Source of the DNA: Streptomyces griseochromogenes
Lineage (GTDB): Bacteria > Actinomycetota > Actinomycetes > Streptomycetales > Streptomycetaceae
Assembly (NCBI RefSeq): GCF_001542625.1
Contig: NZ_CP016279.1
Location: 2,480,001-2,544,000, forward strand
Reading direction: 5' to 3'
Length of the DNA: 64,000 nucleotides
Shown: one piece after another, positions 8,640 to 17,589 of the stretch
How the letters are laid out: every line of letters begins with the position of its first letter
Position numbering within the stretch: position 1 is the stretch's first letter
Notes under the pieces: model-generated
What the model was told of the DNA's origin: nothing
What the model saw: only the letters and a program-made list of their open reading frames with translations
Database searches by the model: none
Program-made: the position numbers and the translations under genes

Positions 8640-9622
8640 ATCGGCAAGGGATGGCGGGGCTCGCGGCGACGACGCTGAATCAGCTGGTGCAGCCCGTGAT
8701 CGAGGTGTGCACGTTCTACGGCGTTCTGCCGTGGGAGCTGTCGTCTCGGCCACTGGACCAGTACTTCGCCGGGCCGGGCAGGCGGGGCCACACCACGATC
8801 CGCAAGAAGATCACCAGCGTCGACCAGTACTTCGCGTTCCTCGAACAGCGCTACGCCGACGAGATCCTGCGCCGGTTCGGGGCGGCGGTGGAGTCGCCGG
8901 TCGATGCCTTCAACCGGCCCCGTCATCGCGGGGACTTCGGGCTGCGGATCCCGCCGTCCCGGACGGAGATGAAGGCCTTCTTCACCTCATGGCGCCAAGA
9001 ACTGTGCTCGGCGCGCAAGTACCCAGTGGCGGTCCGCAACTACGTGATGGCGAAGACCGCCTACATCTCGGGAGTACGTGCGACCGAGCTGTGCCTGGTC
9101 CGGCTCGGCGATCTGCACTGGGACAACGGCCAGTGGGGGCCGCTTCCTGGTGCGGGGCAAGGGGGCTCGCGGCTCGGGGCCGCGCGAGCGGGAGGCATTC
9201 ATGTTCGCCGAGGGCCGTGAACTGCTGTGGTGGTACAGCGAGGAGATCCGGGGCCTTTTCCCCGACGACGCGCTGGACCCCTACGCTCCGCTGTTCCCGT
9301 CCGAGCGGTTGCCGTCCGCGCTCGGCGCGGACGTGGGGATCGCGCCGCCGATGCATGCCGATACCTTCCGGCGTGCGCTGCGCCGTGCCTCGCTCGCGCA
9401 TTTGAAGGGCACGGTGACGGTGCTTTTCCCGCATCTGCTGCGGCATGCCTGTGCGACGCATAACTACGAGTCGGGATGCCGCTTTGGGATGTTCAGGTGC
9501 TATTGGGGCACGAGTGGCCGACCACAACGGTGGGTTACCTGGCTACCGCGAAGGGGGATCCGGAGCGGGCCAGCCTGGAGTCGTCCCGGCGTGCTGTACG
9601 TCGGCTGAGTGGGGAGACGTGA
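8640..9622 (+). pseudogene. tyrosine recombinase (integrase) broken by two frameshifts
   Basis: The three pieces join into one site-specific tyrosine recombinase of about 320 residues. The first frame carries the N-terminal binding domain (TIRKKITSVDQYFAFLEQRY) and the catalytic-arginine box SGVRATELCLVRLGDLHWD. Near 9140 the frame shifts to one reading RFLVRGKGARGSGPRERE and, later, HLLRHACATHNYE with the HxxR motif. Near 9475 it shifts again to MPLWDVQVLLGHEWPTTTVG and YLATAKGDPERA, which supplies the last histidine and the tyrosine nucleophile, ending in TGA at 9620. All catalytic residues exist but in three frames, so the enzyme is probably dead unless these are sequencing errors. The stop lies 5 bases before the next gene's GTG, as in an intact recombinase operon. 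Confidence 0.78.
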
Positions 9623-9626
9623 CGGA

Positions 9627-9974
9627 GTGAAGTGGAATCTGCGCTGGGTGGCGGCCGGAAGGGACATCTGGCGGCCCAGTGATCTGAAGACCGCGTTTGA
9701 GGCGGTCGGGTTCACGCCGTCGCTGAGCAAGGTGTGTGCGCTGTGGTCGCAGGCGCCGGTGACTGTGCGGCTGGATGATCTCGACATGATCTGTGCCGGC
9801 CTGGAGTGCACGGTCGCGGACCTGATGGAGGCCGAGTCGCTCGCCACCGAGGAGAGCGGCAGGCAGGACGGGCAGCAGGCGGTCGGCGGGAGCCTGCGCT
9901 CGGGCAGCGGTGGCCGGCCGGTGCCGAAGCAGTCTGGTGGCAAGGGCGGTCTGCGTCGTCTGCCGCCGAACTGA
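9627..9974 (+). CDS. small Cro/C1-type helix-turn-helix protein of a recombinase module
   Basis: A 115-residue protein starting at GTG 9627; a GGGGAG box lies about 10 bases upstream, and a GTG at 9609 is an alternative. VKWNLRWVAAGRDIWRPSDL is followed by a helix-turn-helix (AFEAVGFTPSLSKVCALWS) and VRLDDLDMICAGLECTVADL, the pattern of short XRE/Cro-C1 proteins. The C-terminus is glycine- and lysine-rich. It sits between the broken integrase and a zinc-ribbon recombinase-like protein, nearly touching both. It may act as a recombination directionality factor or repressor of the element; this is inferred from position. Confidence 0.75.
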   Translation: MKWNLRWVAAGRDIWRPSDLKTAFEAVGFTPSLSKVCALWSQAPVTVRLDDLDMICAGLECTVADLMEAESLATEESGRQDGQQAVGGSLRSGSGGRPVPKQSGGKGGLRRLPPN

Positions 9975-9976
9975 GC

Positions 9977-11884
9977 ATGGCGTCGCGGAAACCTGCCGGG
10001 TGGCGCCCGTTGTGCACGTTCACACGTGCTCACGGCAAGCTCATCCGTGGCCGCGCCATCCCTGACCTTGCCCAAGTCCAGACCGTGCTCGAGGAGATGG
10101 CCACCGAGCGCGGAGTCGGCGAGACGTGGCGCTTCCACACCAGTGAGGGTCTGCGGCTTGCGCTGGCCTCCCGACCGCCGGACGAGCGCCTGGTGCGTCC
10201 CGAGGCGCTCGTGGATCTGCCGCAGATGGGGCCCACCCTGCACGCGGCTCTGAAGCGGGCCGGGATGCTTGCGCCGCTCAGGCCGCGGCTGGTGCCCTTC
10301 TGGATGTCAGCGGATGTGGGGAACTGCCGCGAGTGCCTGGCCTGGACGAACGAGCGTGATCAGCGGTGTGCGTCCTGCCAGAACTGGGCGATCGGTCGGC
10401 CGACGGGCCCGTGCCACCGCTGCGGTCGAAAGCTGCCACTCAGGGACGATCACCGCCGAAGCTGTGTGCTGCTGATCGCCGAGACCGAGTACGACGTCGA
10501 CGGCATCCTTCTCGACGGAGGCGACCAGCTCTGGTTCGGCGGCCCCTTCGCCCTGCACCTGATCTGTACACGCGCCCGTGAAGGCGGTCTGTACGGGCGC
10601 CGGCGCCTGCAGATCAAGCGGCGCGAAGCCGTGGCAGCGTCGCGGGCCGCTCGCCCCGTCTCCGTGCATCTCGCGCGGCCCGGCCAGCTGGAGTTGTTCC
10701 ACCTGGCCCGCGACTGGAACCGGCTGGACGAACGCCGCCTTCCCGCCCTGACACCGGCGGCCAAGGAGGTGCTCGACGGCTTCGTCACCCACATCCGCGC
10801 CCGCGGCTGGACGATGCAGGCCCTGGGACCCAGCATCCGCACCCTACGTGTCCTGCTCGCCTACCTGGGAGGCGAAGCCCCGCTGCTGGAGGAGGATGTG
10901 CGCCTGCTGGCCCGCCGCAGCTGCTTCAGCGGCGCGCGGGTGATCAATTACTGGCGTCCGACCGGCCGTCTCGGCCCCAACCACAGGGCAAACGCGTACC
11001 TGGCCCGGGCCCGGCGCGCGGCTGATGACGCACCGGGCTCCTTCCGCCCCTTGGTACACCGGTGGATCGACGTCCTGTGCGGGCAGGCCTCTCAGCCCAG
11101 CTGGCCACTTGCGCCTTCCACGGTCTCCTCCCATGTGCGCCTGGCCGCACCTGTGCTGTGCGCGTGGTGCGCGGACGGCGTCATCGATCTGCGGGCCATC
11201 ACACGGGAAGACATCGGGGCGGCACTCCAGCCGAAGCGGGGGCAGGCCGCATCGTCTCTGGCCACCGCACTGCGCTCACTGTTCCGTGCGCTCAAACGAG
11301 AAAGGCTGATCTTCCGCGATCCGGCCCGAGGCGTCTCCACCACGAGCGCCGTTACCCTGCCCGGGCCACTGCCCGACGACCGCCTGCGGGGCACGCTCGA
11401 CCGCATGCCGTCAGTGCGTCACCAGCTCACTTTCGTCCTGGCCGCCGTGCACGCGCTGAGCGGCCATGACCAGCGCCATCTGCTCCTGGACGACCTCGAC
11501 CTGAGTCGCGGCACGCTCCTCGTACGGCGCCGGGACAAGCCCGTTCACACCCTCTACCTCGACGACCTCACCTTCCGCCTGGCCCGACGGTGGCGGGCCG
11601 AACGCCATCGCCGTTGGCCGACCAGCACCAACCCCTACCTGCTCGTGACCGTGTGCACTGCCGTCGACGACACCCACCCCGCCGTCAGCCCCCAGGCGAT
11701 CACCAAATCACTACGCCGGCTGGGCCTGCAGGTCGGACGCCTGCGGATGGACCGCATTCTCGACGAGGCCAAACACACTGCCGACCCCGTCCACCTCATC
11801 CGTCTCTTCGGCCTGTCCCCTTACACAGCCAGGCAGTACGTCCGAGCCGCGCACCCATACGGCGGAGGCCCGAGCCCACTGTGA
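9977..11884 (+). CDS. large recombinase-like protein with zinc-ribbon motifs
   Basis: About 635 residues from ATG 9977, two bases after the preceding stop; an open frame extends to 9806 but overlaps the helix-turn-helix gene. At about 110-160 there are paired cysteine motifs (CRECLAW, CASCQNW, CHRCGRK), which look like zinc ribbons. The C-terminal half resembles a tyrosine-recombinase catalytic fold: an alpha-helical core-binding region (SSLATALRSLFRALKRERLI), then ALSGHDQRHLLLDDLDLSRG at the place of the arginine box, and GLSPYTARQYVRAAHP at the place of the final tyrosine. The first catalytic arginine seems replaced, so activity is uncertain. Integrase, small helix-turn-helix protein and this type of protein recur together in Streptomyces mobile elements, so it is probably a partner in integration. 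Confidence 0.7.
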   Translation: MASRKPAGWRPLCTFTRAHGKLIRGRAIPDLAQVQTVLEEMATERGVGETWRFHTSEGLRLALASRPPDERLVRPEALVDLPQMGPTLHAALKRAGMLAPLRPRLVPFWMSADVGNCRECLAWTNERDQRCASCQNWAIGRPTGPCHRCGRKLPLRDDHRRSCVLLIAETEYDVDGILLDGGDQLWFGGPFALHLICTRAREGGLYGRRRLQIKRREAVAASRAARPVSVHLARPGQLELFHLARDWNRLDERRLPALTPAAKEVLDGFVTHIRARGWTMQALGPSIRTLRVLLAYLGGEAPLLEEDVRLLARRSCFSGARVINYWRPTGRLGPNHRANAYLARARRAADDAPGSFRPLVHRWIDVLCGQASQPSWPLAPSTVSSHVRLAAPVLCAWCADGVIDLRAITREDIGAALQPKRGQAASSLATALRSLFRALKRERLIFRDPARGVSTTSAVTLPGPLPDDRLRGTLDRMPSVRHQLTFVLAAVHALSGHDQRHLLLDDLDLSRGTLLVRRRDKPVHTLYLDDLTFRLARRWRAERHRRWPTSTNPYLLVTVCTAVDDTHPAVSPQAITKSLRRLGLQVGRLRMDRILDEAKHTADPVHLIRLFGLSPYTARQYVRAAHPYGGGPSPL

Positions 11885-12019
11885 TCTGCCGAAGGCGGAC
11901 CGTGTGTGGTCAACGTCCGCTCGCCAGACGGACCATCGAGAGATTGGCGCCGTCGACGCGGGCATCGGCTGGCTCGGTCGCACTGGGCGGTCTCCCAAGC
12001 TGACCAGACTATGGCGATC

Positions 12020-12517
12020 TCAGCGTGCGATCTCCTGACGGAGTTGGGTGAGGGCGCGGTGAAGTGTGCTTTTGACCGTTCCGGGGGCCATGCCGAGAGT
12101 GGCGGCGGTCTCGAACGTGGTCATCTGCTCGCAGTACCGAAGCACGACGACGCTGCGCTGCTTGGGGGTCAGACGCTTCAGGACTTCCGTCAACAAGGAC
12201 CTGTCGGCGTGCTGGTCGCTGGTGTCCTTGACGGACGCCTCGGGTATGTGTGCGGTCGGAATTTCTTCCAGCTTCCGTGCCCGCCACCACTCCGTGCGCG
12301 TGTTGATCATGACGCGGCGCAGGTAGGCGTCCGCGAGCCGTTTGTCGGCGATGCGTCCCCACTGGCGGTACGTGCGTAACAGTGCGATCTGCAGGAGGTC
12401 CTGGGCGTCGAGTGGGTCGCCGACCAGGCGCCGGGCACTGCGCAGCAGAGCGTCGTGCCGGGTACGGACGTACTCCTCGAATTCCAGCACCGCGGTGCGA
12501 TGCTTGCGGGGATCCAT
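12020..12517 (-). CDS. SigE-family ECF RNA polymerase sigma factor
   Basis: A 165-residue extracytoplasmic-function sigma factor of the actinobacterial SigE-like (Streptomyces) group. Region 2 is FEEYVRTRHDALLRSARRLV and LLQIALLRTYRQWGRI, with the DNA-melting segment DAYLRRVMINTRTEWWRA. Region 4 is LKRLTPKQRSVVVLRYCEQM and TFETAATLGMAPGTVKSTLH. The start at 12517 is chosen because AAGGAG precedes it at good spacing; an upstream in-frame ATG at 12544 is less likely. No anti-sigma factor is adjacent. Two small secreted proteins lie immediately upstream on the same strand, so it may be co-transcribed with them. Confidence 0.9.
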   Translation of the reverse strand: MDPRKHRTAVLEFEEYVRTRHDALLRSARRLVGDPLDAQDLLQIALLRTYRQWGRIADKRLADAYLRRVMINTRTEWWRARKLEEIPTAHIPEASVKDTSDQHADRSLLTEVLKRLTPKQRSVVVLRYCEQMTTFETAATLGMAPGTVKSTLHRALTQLRQEIAR

Positions 12518-12641
12518 GCGTGGGCTCCTTTCACACGCGGGCATGAGCGGTCAGTACGTGCTGTGTGGCGGAGCGACACCGAGTGGGCAGGCCCGCCCGT
12601 CCCGGCGTCGGCTCAGGCTCGGTACCGTGCCGGCCGAGTCG

Positions 12642-12848
12642 TCAGGTCGCGGTGCCGTAGCAGTAGTCGCACGCGTAGCCGACGGTGGAGCGATAGGTGC
12701 AGGAATGAACGGCGGCAGCTTGCGGGGCCGACTTGGTCGCCTCGCTGCCGGCGGCGGCTTGAACAGCCATGACGGGTACGGTGACGAGCAGTCCCGTGGC
12801 CAGGACCAGGGCGCTGGCGGCGCGGGTGCGGTGGTACGGCACGGGCAT
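12642..12848 (-). CDS. small secreted cysteine-containing peptide
   Basis: A 68-residue protein beginning MPVPYHRTRAASALVLATGL, a classical Sec signal peptide with cleavage likely near AVQAAAG. The mature part is short and ends CTYRSTVGYACDYCYGTAT, with three cysteines and several aromatics. An AAGGAGAC ribosome binding site stands 6 bases before the ATG. It lies just downstream of the SH3-like secreted protein gene and in the same direction. Function unknown; by analogy with other small actinomycete secreted proteins it may act in the cell wall or extracellular space. Confidence 0.65.
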   Translation of the reverse strand: MPVPYHRTRAASALVLATGLLVTVPVMAVQAAAGSEATKSAPQAAAVHSCTYRSTVGYACDYCYGTAT

Positions 12849-12897
12849 GTCCGTCTCCTTGTGGGAAGCAGGGGTGGTTGGGGTTGGTGGCGGGCTG

Positions 12898-13318
12898 TCA
12901 GCAGCCCGGCAGATGGGGGACCTTGGGGGCCGCTCCCGCGTACGTAGTGGTTGCTCACCCAGGCCGGGTCGCTGCCGTGCAGCAGGGTGACCTTCGTCCA
13001 CCACTTGTTTCCCGCAACCTTGGTGGTGTGCCGGTTGGTCTGGCAGAACGCCCGCAGGGTCGCATGGGACACCCGTGTGACAACCCGGCAACCCGTGCGC
13101 GGGCACTCCCGCAGGGCCACCTGAGTGCCCTTGATACGGATCTTCCTCACGCCGGCGGCCGAGGTGTTGTCGGACACCGGCACCAGGGTGGAGGTCTGGG
13201 CGGCCACATGCTGCGCGCCCTGCGCATCGGCGTGTGCGGAACCGGCCACGGCCAGGCCGCCGGCCAGAGCGAGGGCGGTCGCGGCCGGCGCGAAGCTGCT
13301 GCGCACAGTAGAGGACAT
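12898..13318 (-). CDS. secreted SH3-like protein, probably with a frameshift near its 3' end
   Basis: The gene starts at 13318 with a signal peptide (MSSTVRSSFAPAATALALAG, cleavage after AHA). A bacterial SH3-like domain follows with VALRECPRTGCRVVTRVSH, a WWTKVTL strand and AWVSNHYVRG. After VRG the undisturbed frame continues as proline-rich sequence all the way to 12551, running across the next gene. A +1 shift at this point gives AAPKVPHLPGC and a stop at 12898-12900, the sort of ending with a terminal cysteine expected for this secreted family. I therefore propose that the true protein ends at 12898 and that the sequence carries a natural or technical frameshift. Confidence 0.6.
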
Positions 13319-13576
13319 TGCTGTACTCCTCTCACTGGCGCCGCACTTCGCGGCGCACTTGGGTCGTTACAGCGGCAGACCGGGCCGATCTTGGGGCGGT
13401 CCGTGACGGGTTTTGGGCAACGGCCTTCCGCCCGAACAGGGAGGAGGACCGGGCTGCTGGCCGCTCCCCTCGCGCCGGCCAGCAGCCCGGCCTCCGGAAT
13501 TGACGGCCCGTCATGATGGGCCGCCTACCGGGGAGGTGGGTCAGTACGAGCGCCTAGTGGATCCTTTGGCAGCCGG

Positions 13577-14008
13577 TCAGTACGGCTCGCTCTGTCGTTT
13601 CTCGGACCCGTCGTCAAGTCCCATGACCACGTGGTAGCCAGGCCCGTCCCAGTACCAGGCGGTCTGATGGACCTTGTCCCTTCGCAGAACCCCGTGCGAC
13701 AGAGTCTTGTACTCTCCGTGGCCCTTATTGCGCCACAGGTAGTAGGCGCAGATGCCGGCATCCGTCCTCTTGCGGAACGTGGCGACCACGAACCAGTGTC
13801 CGGGCGCCGTCTTCTTGGCGTCGAGTTGGGCCGTGCACTGAAGATTGGAGAAACGGATGTGCCGCACGTCGGAGTAGTACTCGATGACCGTCGGCGATGC
13901 GGGCCTTGCCTGAGCGGGTTGCCCTGAAGCCGCAGCGCCCGGCCCGCCGCTCAGGGCCAGGGCGGCCACGGCCAGGGCGATCGGCTTGCTGATGGTGGTG
14001 ATCGACAC
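13577..14008 (-). CDS. small secreted protein
   Basis: A 143-residue protein from GTG 14008, which follows GAAGGAG at 6 bases; the open frame reaches further upstream to 14365 without support. A signal peptide (VSITTISKPIALAVAALALS) ends near AAASGQPAQA. The mature part has HIRFSNLQCTAQLDAKKTAP, HWFVVATFRKRTDAGICAYY and a WYWDGPGYHVVMGL segment, with two cysteines that could pair. I do not recognise the family. It lies in the same direction as the other small secreted proteins and may be expressed at the cell surface. Confidence 0.6.
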   Translation of the reverse strand: MSITTISKPIALAVAALALSGGPGAAASGQPAQARPASPTVIEYYSDVRHIRFSNLQCTAQLDAKKTAPGHWFVVATFRKRTDAGICAYYLWRNKGHGEYKTLSHGVLRRDKVHQTAWYWDGPGYHVVMGLDDGSEKRQSEPY

Positions 14009-14390
14009 CAGGTGCTCCTTCGAACGAGGGGCTGCTGCCTTCCGGAACGGCCGCGTGTGAGATGGCGGCCGGTGAACAGCCGGACCTGACGTGCAGATCC
14101 GGTGCCGTACGACCTCGACTTTCCCGGCCGCGCCATTGAATGGACAGCCGGAGCCGCCACCCTGATCAATGGCGACGTCACAGGTCACGGGCACGGCGCA
14201 GCACGCTGACCAAAAAGCGCGCGAGAGCCGTTGACGGCGTGGCGTCGGGAACGCCCTGCCAGGCGACGACTGTGGCAGCCAGGGGCTGTGGAGAAGCTGA
14301 AGGTTTCTGAAAGAAAGGCTCGTGCGCCAACTCCCGGACGGTGTCCGGCTCTTCAGGTTGGCCACAGGTGGATTCCCTCATGCTGGAGCC
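14009..14390. other. divergent intergenic region upstream of response regulator
   Basis: About 380 bases between the minus-strand secreted protein and the plus-strand response regulator. It must contain the promoters of both. I see no convincing -10/-35 pair, no clear operator palindrome and no additional gene. Confidence 0.35.
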
Positions 14391-15077
14391 ATGCGCGTAC
14401 TGGTGGTTGAGGACGACCGGCGGATGGCGGAGCTGCTGCGGCGCGGCCTGGTCGGTGAGGGATGGGCGGTCGATGTCGTGCACGACGGACCGTCGGGGCT
14501 CGAGCGGGCGGGCGAGAACCCGTACGACGCGATCGTGCTGGACGTGATGCTGCCGGGCCTGAACGGATACGGAGTGTGCGGCCGGCTGCGTGAGGCGGGC
14601 ATCTGGGCGCCGGTGCTGATGCTGACGGCGATGGACGGGGAGTACGACGAGGCGGAAGGCCTGGATGTCGGTGCGGACGACTACGTGACCAAGCCGTTCT
14701 CGTTCGTGACGCTCCTGGCCCGGCTGCGCGCGCTGATGCGGCGCGGACAGCCGCAACGCCCCGCCGTGCTGCGCGTCGGGGACCTGGAGGTGGACCCCGC
14801 GGCCCGGCACTGCCGTCGCGGCACGGTGCCGGTGGCCCTGACGGTGCGGGAGTTCTCGGTCCTGGAGTACCTGGCGCGGCGCGGCGGTCAGACGGTCACG
14901 AAGACGGAGATCCTGGAGCACGTCTGGGACGACCGGTTCGATGGAGACGTCAACGTGGTCGAGGTCTACGTCAGCGCCCTGCGCCGCAAGATCGACACCC
15001 CCTTCGGACGGCGGTCCATCCGCACCGTCCGGGGGGTCGGCTACCGGCTCGACGTTGCCCCGGAGGGCGCATGCTGA
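14391..15077 (+). CDS. OmpR-family response regulator
   Basis: A 228-residue two-component response regulator. The receiver domain starts MRVLVVEDDRRMAELLRRGL, with the acidic pair at 8-9, the phospho-acceptor Asp51 in DAIVLDVMLPG, the threonine in MLTAMD and the lysine in DDYVTKPFSF. The C-terminal winged-helix DNA-binding domain has LTVREFSVLEYLARRGGQTV, DVNVVEVYVSALRRKID and IRTVRGVGYRL. The ATG at 14391 places the receiver at its usual position. The gene overlaps its sensor kinase by 7 bases, so the two are translationally coupled. The signal sensed is unknown. Confidence 0.93.
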   Translation: MRVLVVEDDRRMAELLRRGLVGEGWAVDVVHDGPSGLERAGENPYDAIVLDVMLPGLNGYGVCGRLREAGIWAPVLMLTAMDGEYDEAEGLDVGADDYVTKPFSFVTLLARLRALMRRGQPQRPAVLRVGDLEVDPAARHCRRGTVPVALTVREFSVLEYLARRGGQTVTKTEILEHVWDDRFDGDVNVVEVYVSALRRKIDTPFGRRSIRTVRGVGYRLDVAPEGAC

Positions 15078-16696
15078 GGGCTCGTCGGGCCGGGCGAGCC
15101 GAGCGCGGTCTGCGCCTGGGCAGCGTGCGACTGCGGTTGACACTGGCCGCGACCGCCCTGGCCGCCGTCCTGCTGACGCTGGCCGCCGTCGCCAGCGCCG
15201 TCGCCGTGCGCAACTCGTTGGTGGCCTCGGCGATCGAGCGGGTCACCAACGGCACAAGCGCCGAGGTGGCCGAGTCGCCCGTGTGCGAAACCGGTCCCGA
15301 CAACACGTCCTGCGTCGAACCGCCTCCCGACTCGTCCCCCGACCCGCGTGACACGCGCCCCCTGGTCCGAGGCGAACACCTGTCCCTGTGGCCATGGACC
15401 GACCCGCACGACGCCACGTTCGTCGCATCGGAACAGGCCGACGGGACGTTCCCGCCGGACGTCTGGGCGGACCAGCAACGCCTGAACACCACCGTGTGGC
15501 GGCTCGCCGGCGGCACGCTGGTGCTCACCCTGGTGACTGCCGGCGGGACATGGCTGGTCGTCAGCCGGGCCCTGAAACCGTTGGACGGAATCCGCAAACA
15601 GTTCGCCGCACTGAGCCTGAGCAGCCTCGACCAGCGCATACCGACGGCGCGCGGCGGCCGGGAGTTCACGCAACTGGTGGCGACGATGAACAACGCCCTG
15701 GACCGGCTCGATGAAGCGGCCGCCCGGCAACGGCAATTCACCTCCGACGTCGCCCACGAACTGCGCACCCCGCTCGCCTGTCTGCGCGCCGAACTCGAAC
15801 TCGCGCTCGCCCCCTCCGGGAACGCCCACTGGCCCGACGCCGCCCGTGACGCTCTGCACGACACTCTTCATGTCCAGGACATCACCACGAACCTGCTGCT
15901 CCTGGCCCGCCTCGACGCCCAAGCCCCACACTCGAAGACCCTCCTGACCAAGCAAGTCGACCTGCCCGACCTGATCCGCGACGCGGTCGCCCGCCGTGAC
16001 GTACCCGATCACCTGAGCCTGGTCGTCGCCGCACCCGACGAACCCGTGGCCGTGACCGGCCACCCGGGCCTGCTCGCCCGCGTCCTGGCCAACCTTCTCG
16101 GCAACGCCGAACGCCACGCGGCCACCACCATCGCCGTCGCGCTCACCCTGGACCACGAACGCCGACAAGCCGTACTCGACGTGGCCAACGACGGCCCGCC
16201 CATCTCGCCCGAACACCGGGAGACCATCTTCGAACGCTTCAGTCGGCTCGACGACGCCCGCACACGGGACGCCGGGGGCACCGGCCTCGGCCTGGCCATC
16301 GCCCGCCGCATCACCACACTCCACCACGGGACCCTCACCCTCGCCCCCAGCCAGGAAGACCAACCAGGCGCCCGGTTCACCGTACGACTGCCCCTCGCCC
16401 ACGAGGACGTCCTGCCGCTGGTCACCGAACTCCTGCACGCTTGGGACCAGCCCGACGACATCCCCGAACTCTTCACCCACAACGCCGGACACCAGCCCCT
16501 CGAAGACGTCGTGCCCGACCTGGCACGCGCCCTCATCACAGCCGGACGCGACCACCACCTCCACGCACTGCTCCTCCACGTCGCCCGGAAGGCACCCGCC
16601 TGGGAAGTCACCGGCCTCGCCGACATCCTCCGCGACGAAGGCATGCCCGCAGCCGCCGACGAACTGCTCGCCGCCCGCACCGCACGTGTTCGTTGA
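15071..16696 (+). CDS. two-component sensor histidine kinase
   Basis: A 541-residue membrane histidine kinase. The first transmembrane helix is at about 20-45 (LTLAATALAAVLLTLAAVAS). An extracytoplasmic sensor of about 100 residues follows, then a second helix (GGTLVLTLVTAGGTWLVVSR) at about 147-165 and a HAMP domain ending in ATMNNALDRLDEA. The phospho-acceptor His229 lies in FTSDVAHELRTPL. The ATPase domain has NLLGNAERHA (N box), VLDVANDGPPI (G1), FERFSRLDDART (F box) and GGTGLGLAIARRI (G2). After the kinase core there is an extra tail of about 100 residues (LVTELLHAWDQPDDIPELF onward) not usual for the family. It pairs with the overlapping response regulator. Confidence 0.92.
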   Translation: MLRARRAGRAERGLRLGSVRLRLTLAATALAAVLLTLAAVASAVAVRNSLVASAIERVTNGTSAEVAESPVCETGPDNTSCVEPPPDSSPDPRDTRPLVRGEHLSLWPWTDPHDATFVASEQADGTFPPDVWADQQRLNTTVWRLAGGTLVLTLVTAGGTWLVVSRALKPLDGIRKQFAALSLSSLDQRIPTARGGREFTQLVATMNNALDRLDEAAARQRQFTSDVAHELRTPLACLRAELELALAPSGNAHWPDAARDALHDTLHVQDITTNLLLLARLDAQAPHSKTLLTKQVDLPDLIRDAVARRDVPDHLSLVVAAPDEPVAVTGHPGLLARVLANLLGNAERHAATTIAVALTLDHERRQAVLDVANDGPPISPEHRETIFERFSRLDDARTRDAGGTGLGLAIARRITTLHHGTLTLAPSQEDQPGARFTVRLPLAHEDVLPLVTELLHAWDQPDDIPELFTHNAGHQPLEDVVPDLARALITAGRDHHLHALLLHVARKAPAWEVTGLADILRDEGMPAAADELLAARTARVR

Positions 16697-17411
16697 ACCG
16701 GCATGACCATGGGCTGACTTCGCGTCCTCGGGCCCGGCAGCAAGCGGCGCACGGGCACGGCGTGGACACGTCGACCACATGGCGGCGCCCACGACCGCTC
16801 GACCTTCGCTCCACGATGGGGGCCTGGCCACCCGTCGAGGGATGTGCGCGCATCTTGCTGCCGACGTCCGACTGCTGGTCAGCGCCGCCGCCCATGACTG
16901 CGCGTGGAGGTCTCAAGTACCCGCGGGCGCGTTCTTGCAAAATACGGGCGGAACGGCCCAGGATCCGCAGCGCGGTAGCCGGTGGCAGGACCGCGAGCTG
17001 GCCGATCGTTTCCACCCCGAGGCGCCGAAGTTCGACAGCCTGGCCTCGGCGGATGCCATAAAGGTCCTCGATCGCCTGTGGCGCCAGGAACTGCTCCGTT
17101 TCCGATGGCGCCACGTACTGGATGCCGCCCCTCCCCGGGCGGGCTGAAGCCATGGCCGCGACCGACCAGCACGGCCCGATGCCCACCACAGTGTCCAGCC
17201 CGAACCACGCCAGAGCCTGCAGCCGTATCCGTTGCGCGAGCTCGACCGGCCCTGCCGCAAACAGCCGGAGGGCACCACCAGCCTGAGCAACAGCAGCGCC
17301 AGGCGGCAACGCCTGCACGATCGGAGTGAACCGCCCCAACACGGTCATCAGCCCGGGTAGCCCGCCGCGCTGCCGCAGCAGAACATGAACGAACGCGGCG
17401 ACCTCGGTCAC
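16608..17411 (-). pseudogene. truncated Y-family DNA polymerase (ImuB/DinB-like)
   Basis: The N-terminal part reads GGLPGLMTVLGRFTPIVQAL, FAAGPVELAQRIRLQALAWF, VVGIGPCWSVAAMAS and LAPQAIEDLYGIRRGQAVEL, ending RILQERARGYLRPPR. This is the palm and thumb region of actinomycete Y-family polymerases, which bypass DNA damage. Similarity stops at about residue 170, near 16890. The remaining frame (to 16608) is low-complexity and antisense to the kinase gene end, and the little-finger domain is missing. Family members run to about 340 residues or more, so this copy is probably non-functional. Confidence 0.65.
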
Positions 17412-17589
17412 CTCTTGATCACCTCCCCAGTCACTCGGCGAACCGGACGGCGCCTTGCCTCATCCGGCGGGGACCAGCCGGTGTGTTCACGAACTGCGGT
17501 GTGCGGGAATCTGCGAGCTGGTCGGATTCATCTGAGCCTCGGCCCGAAAGCTGCCGCCATCGCGGAACCCGTCGTGCGGCGGAGCCGGT

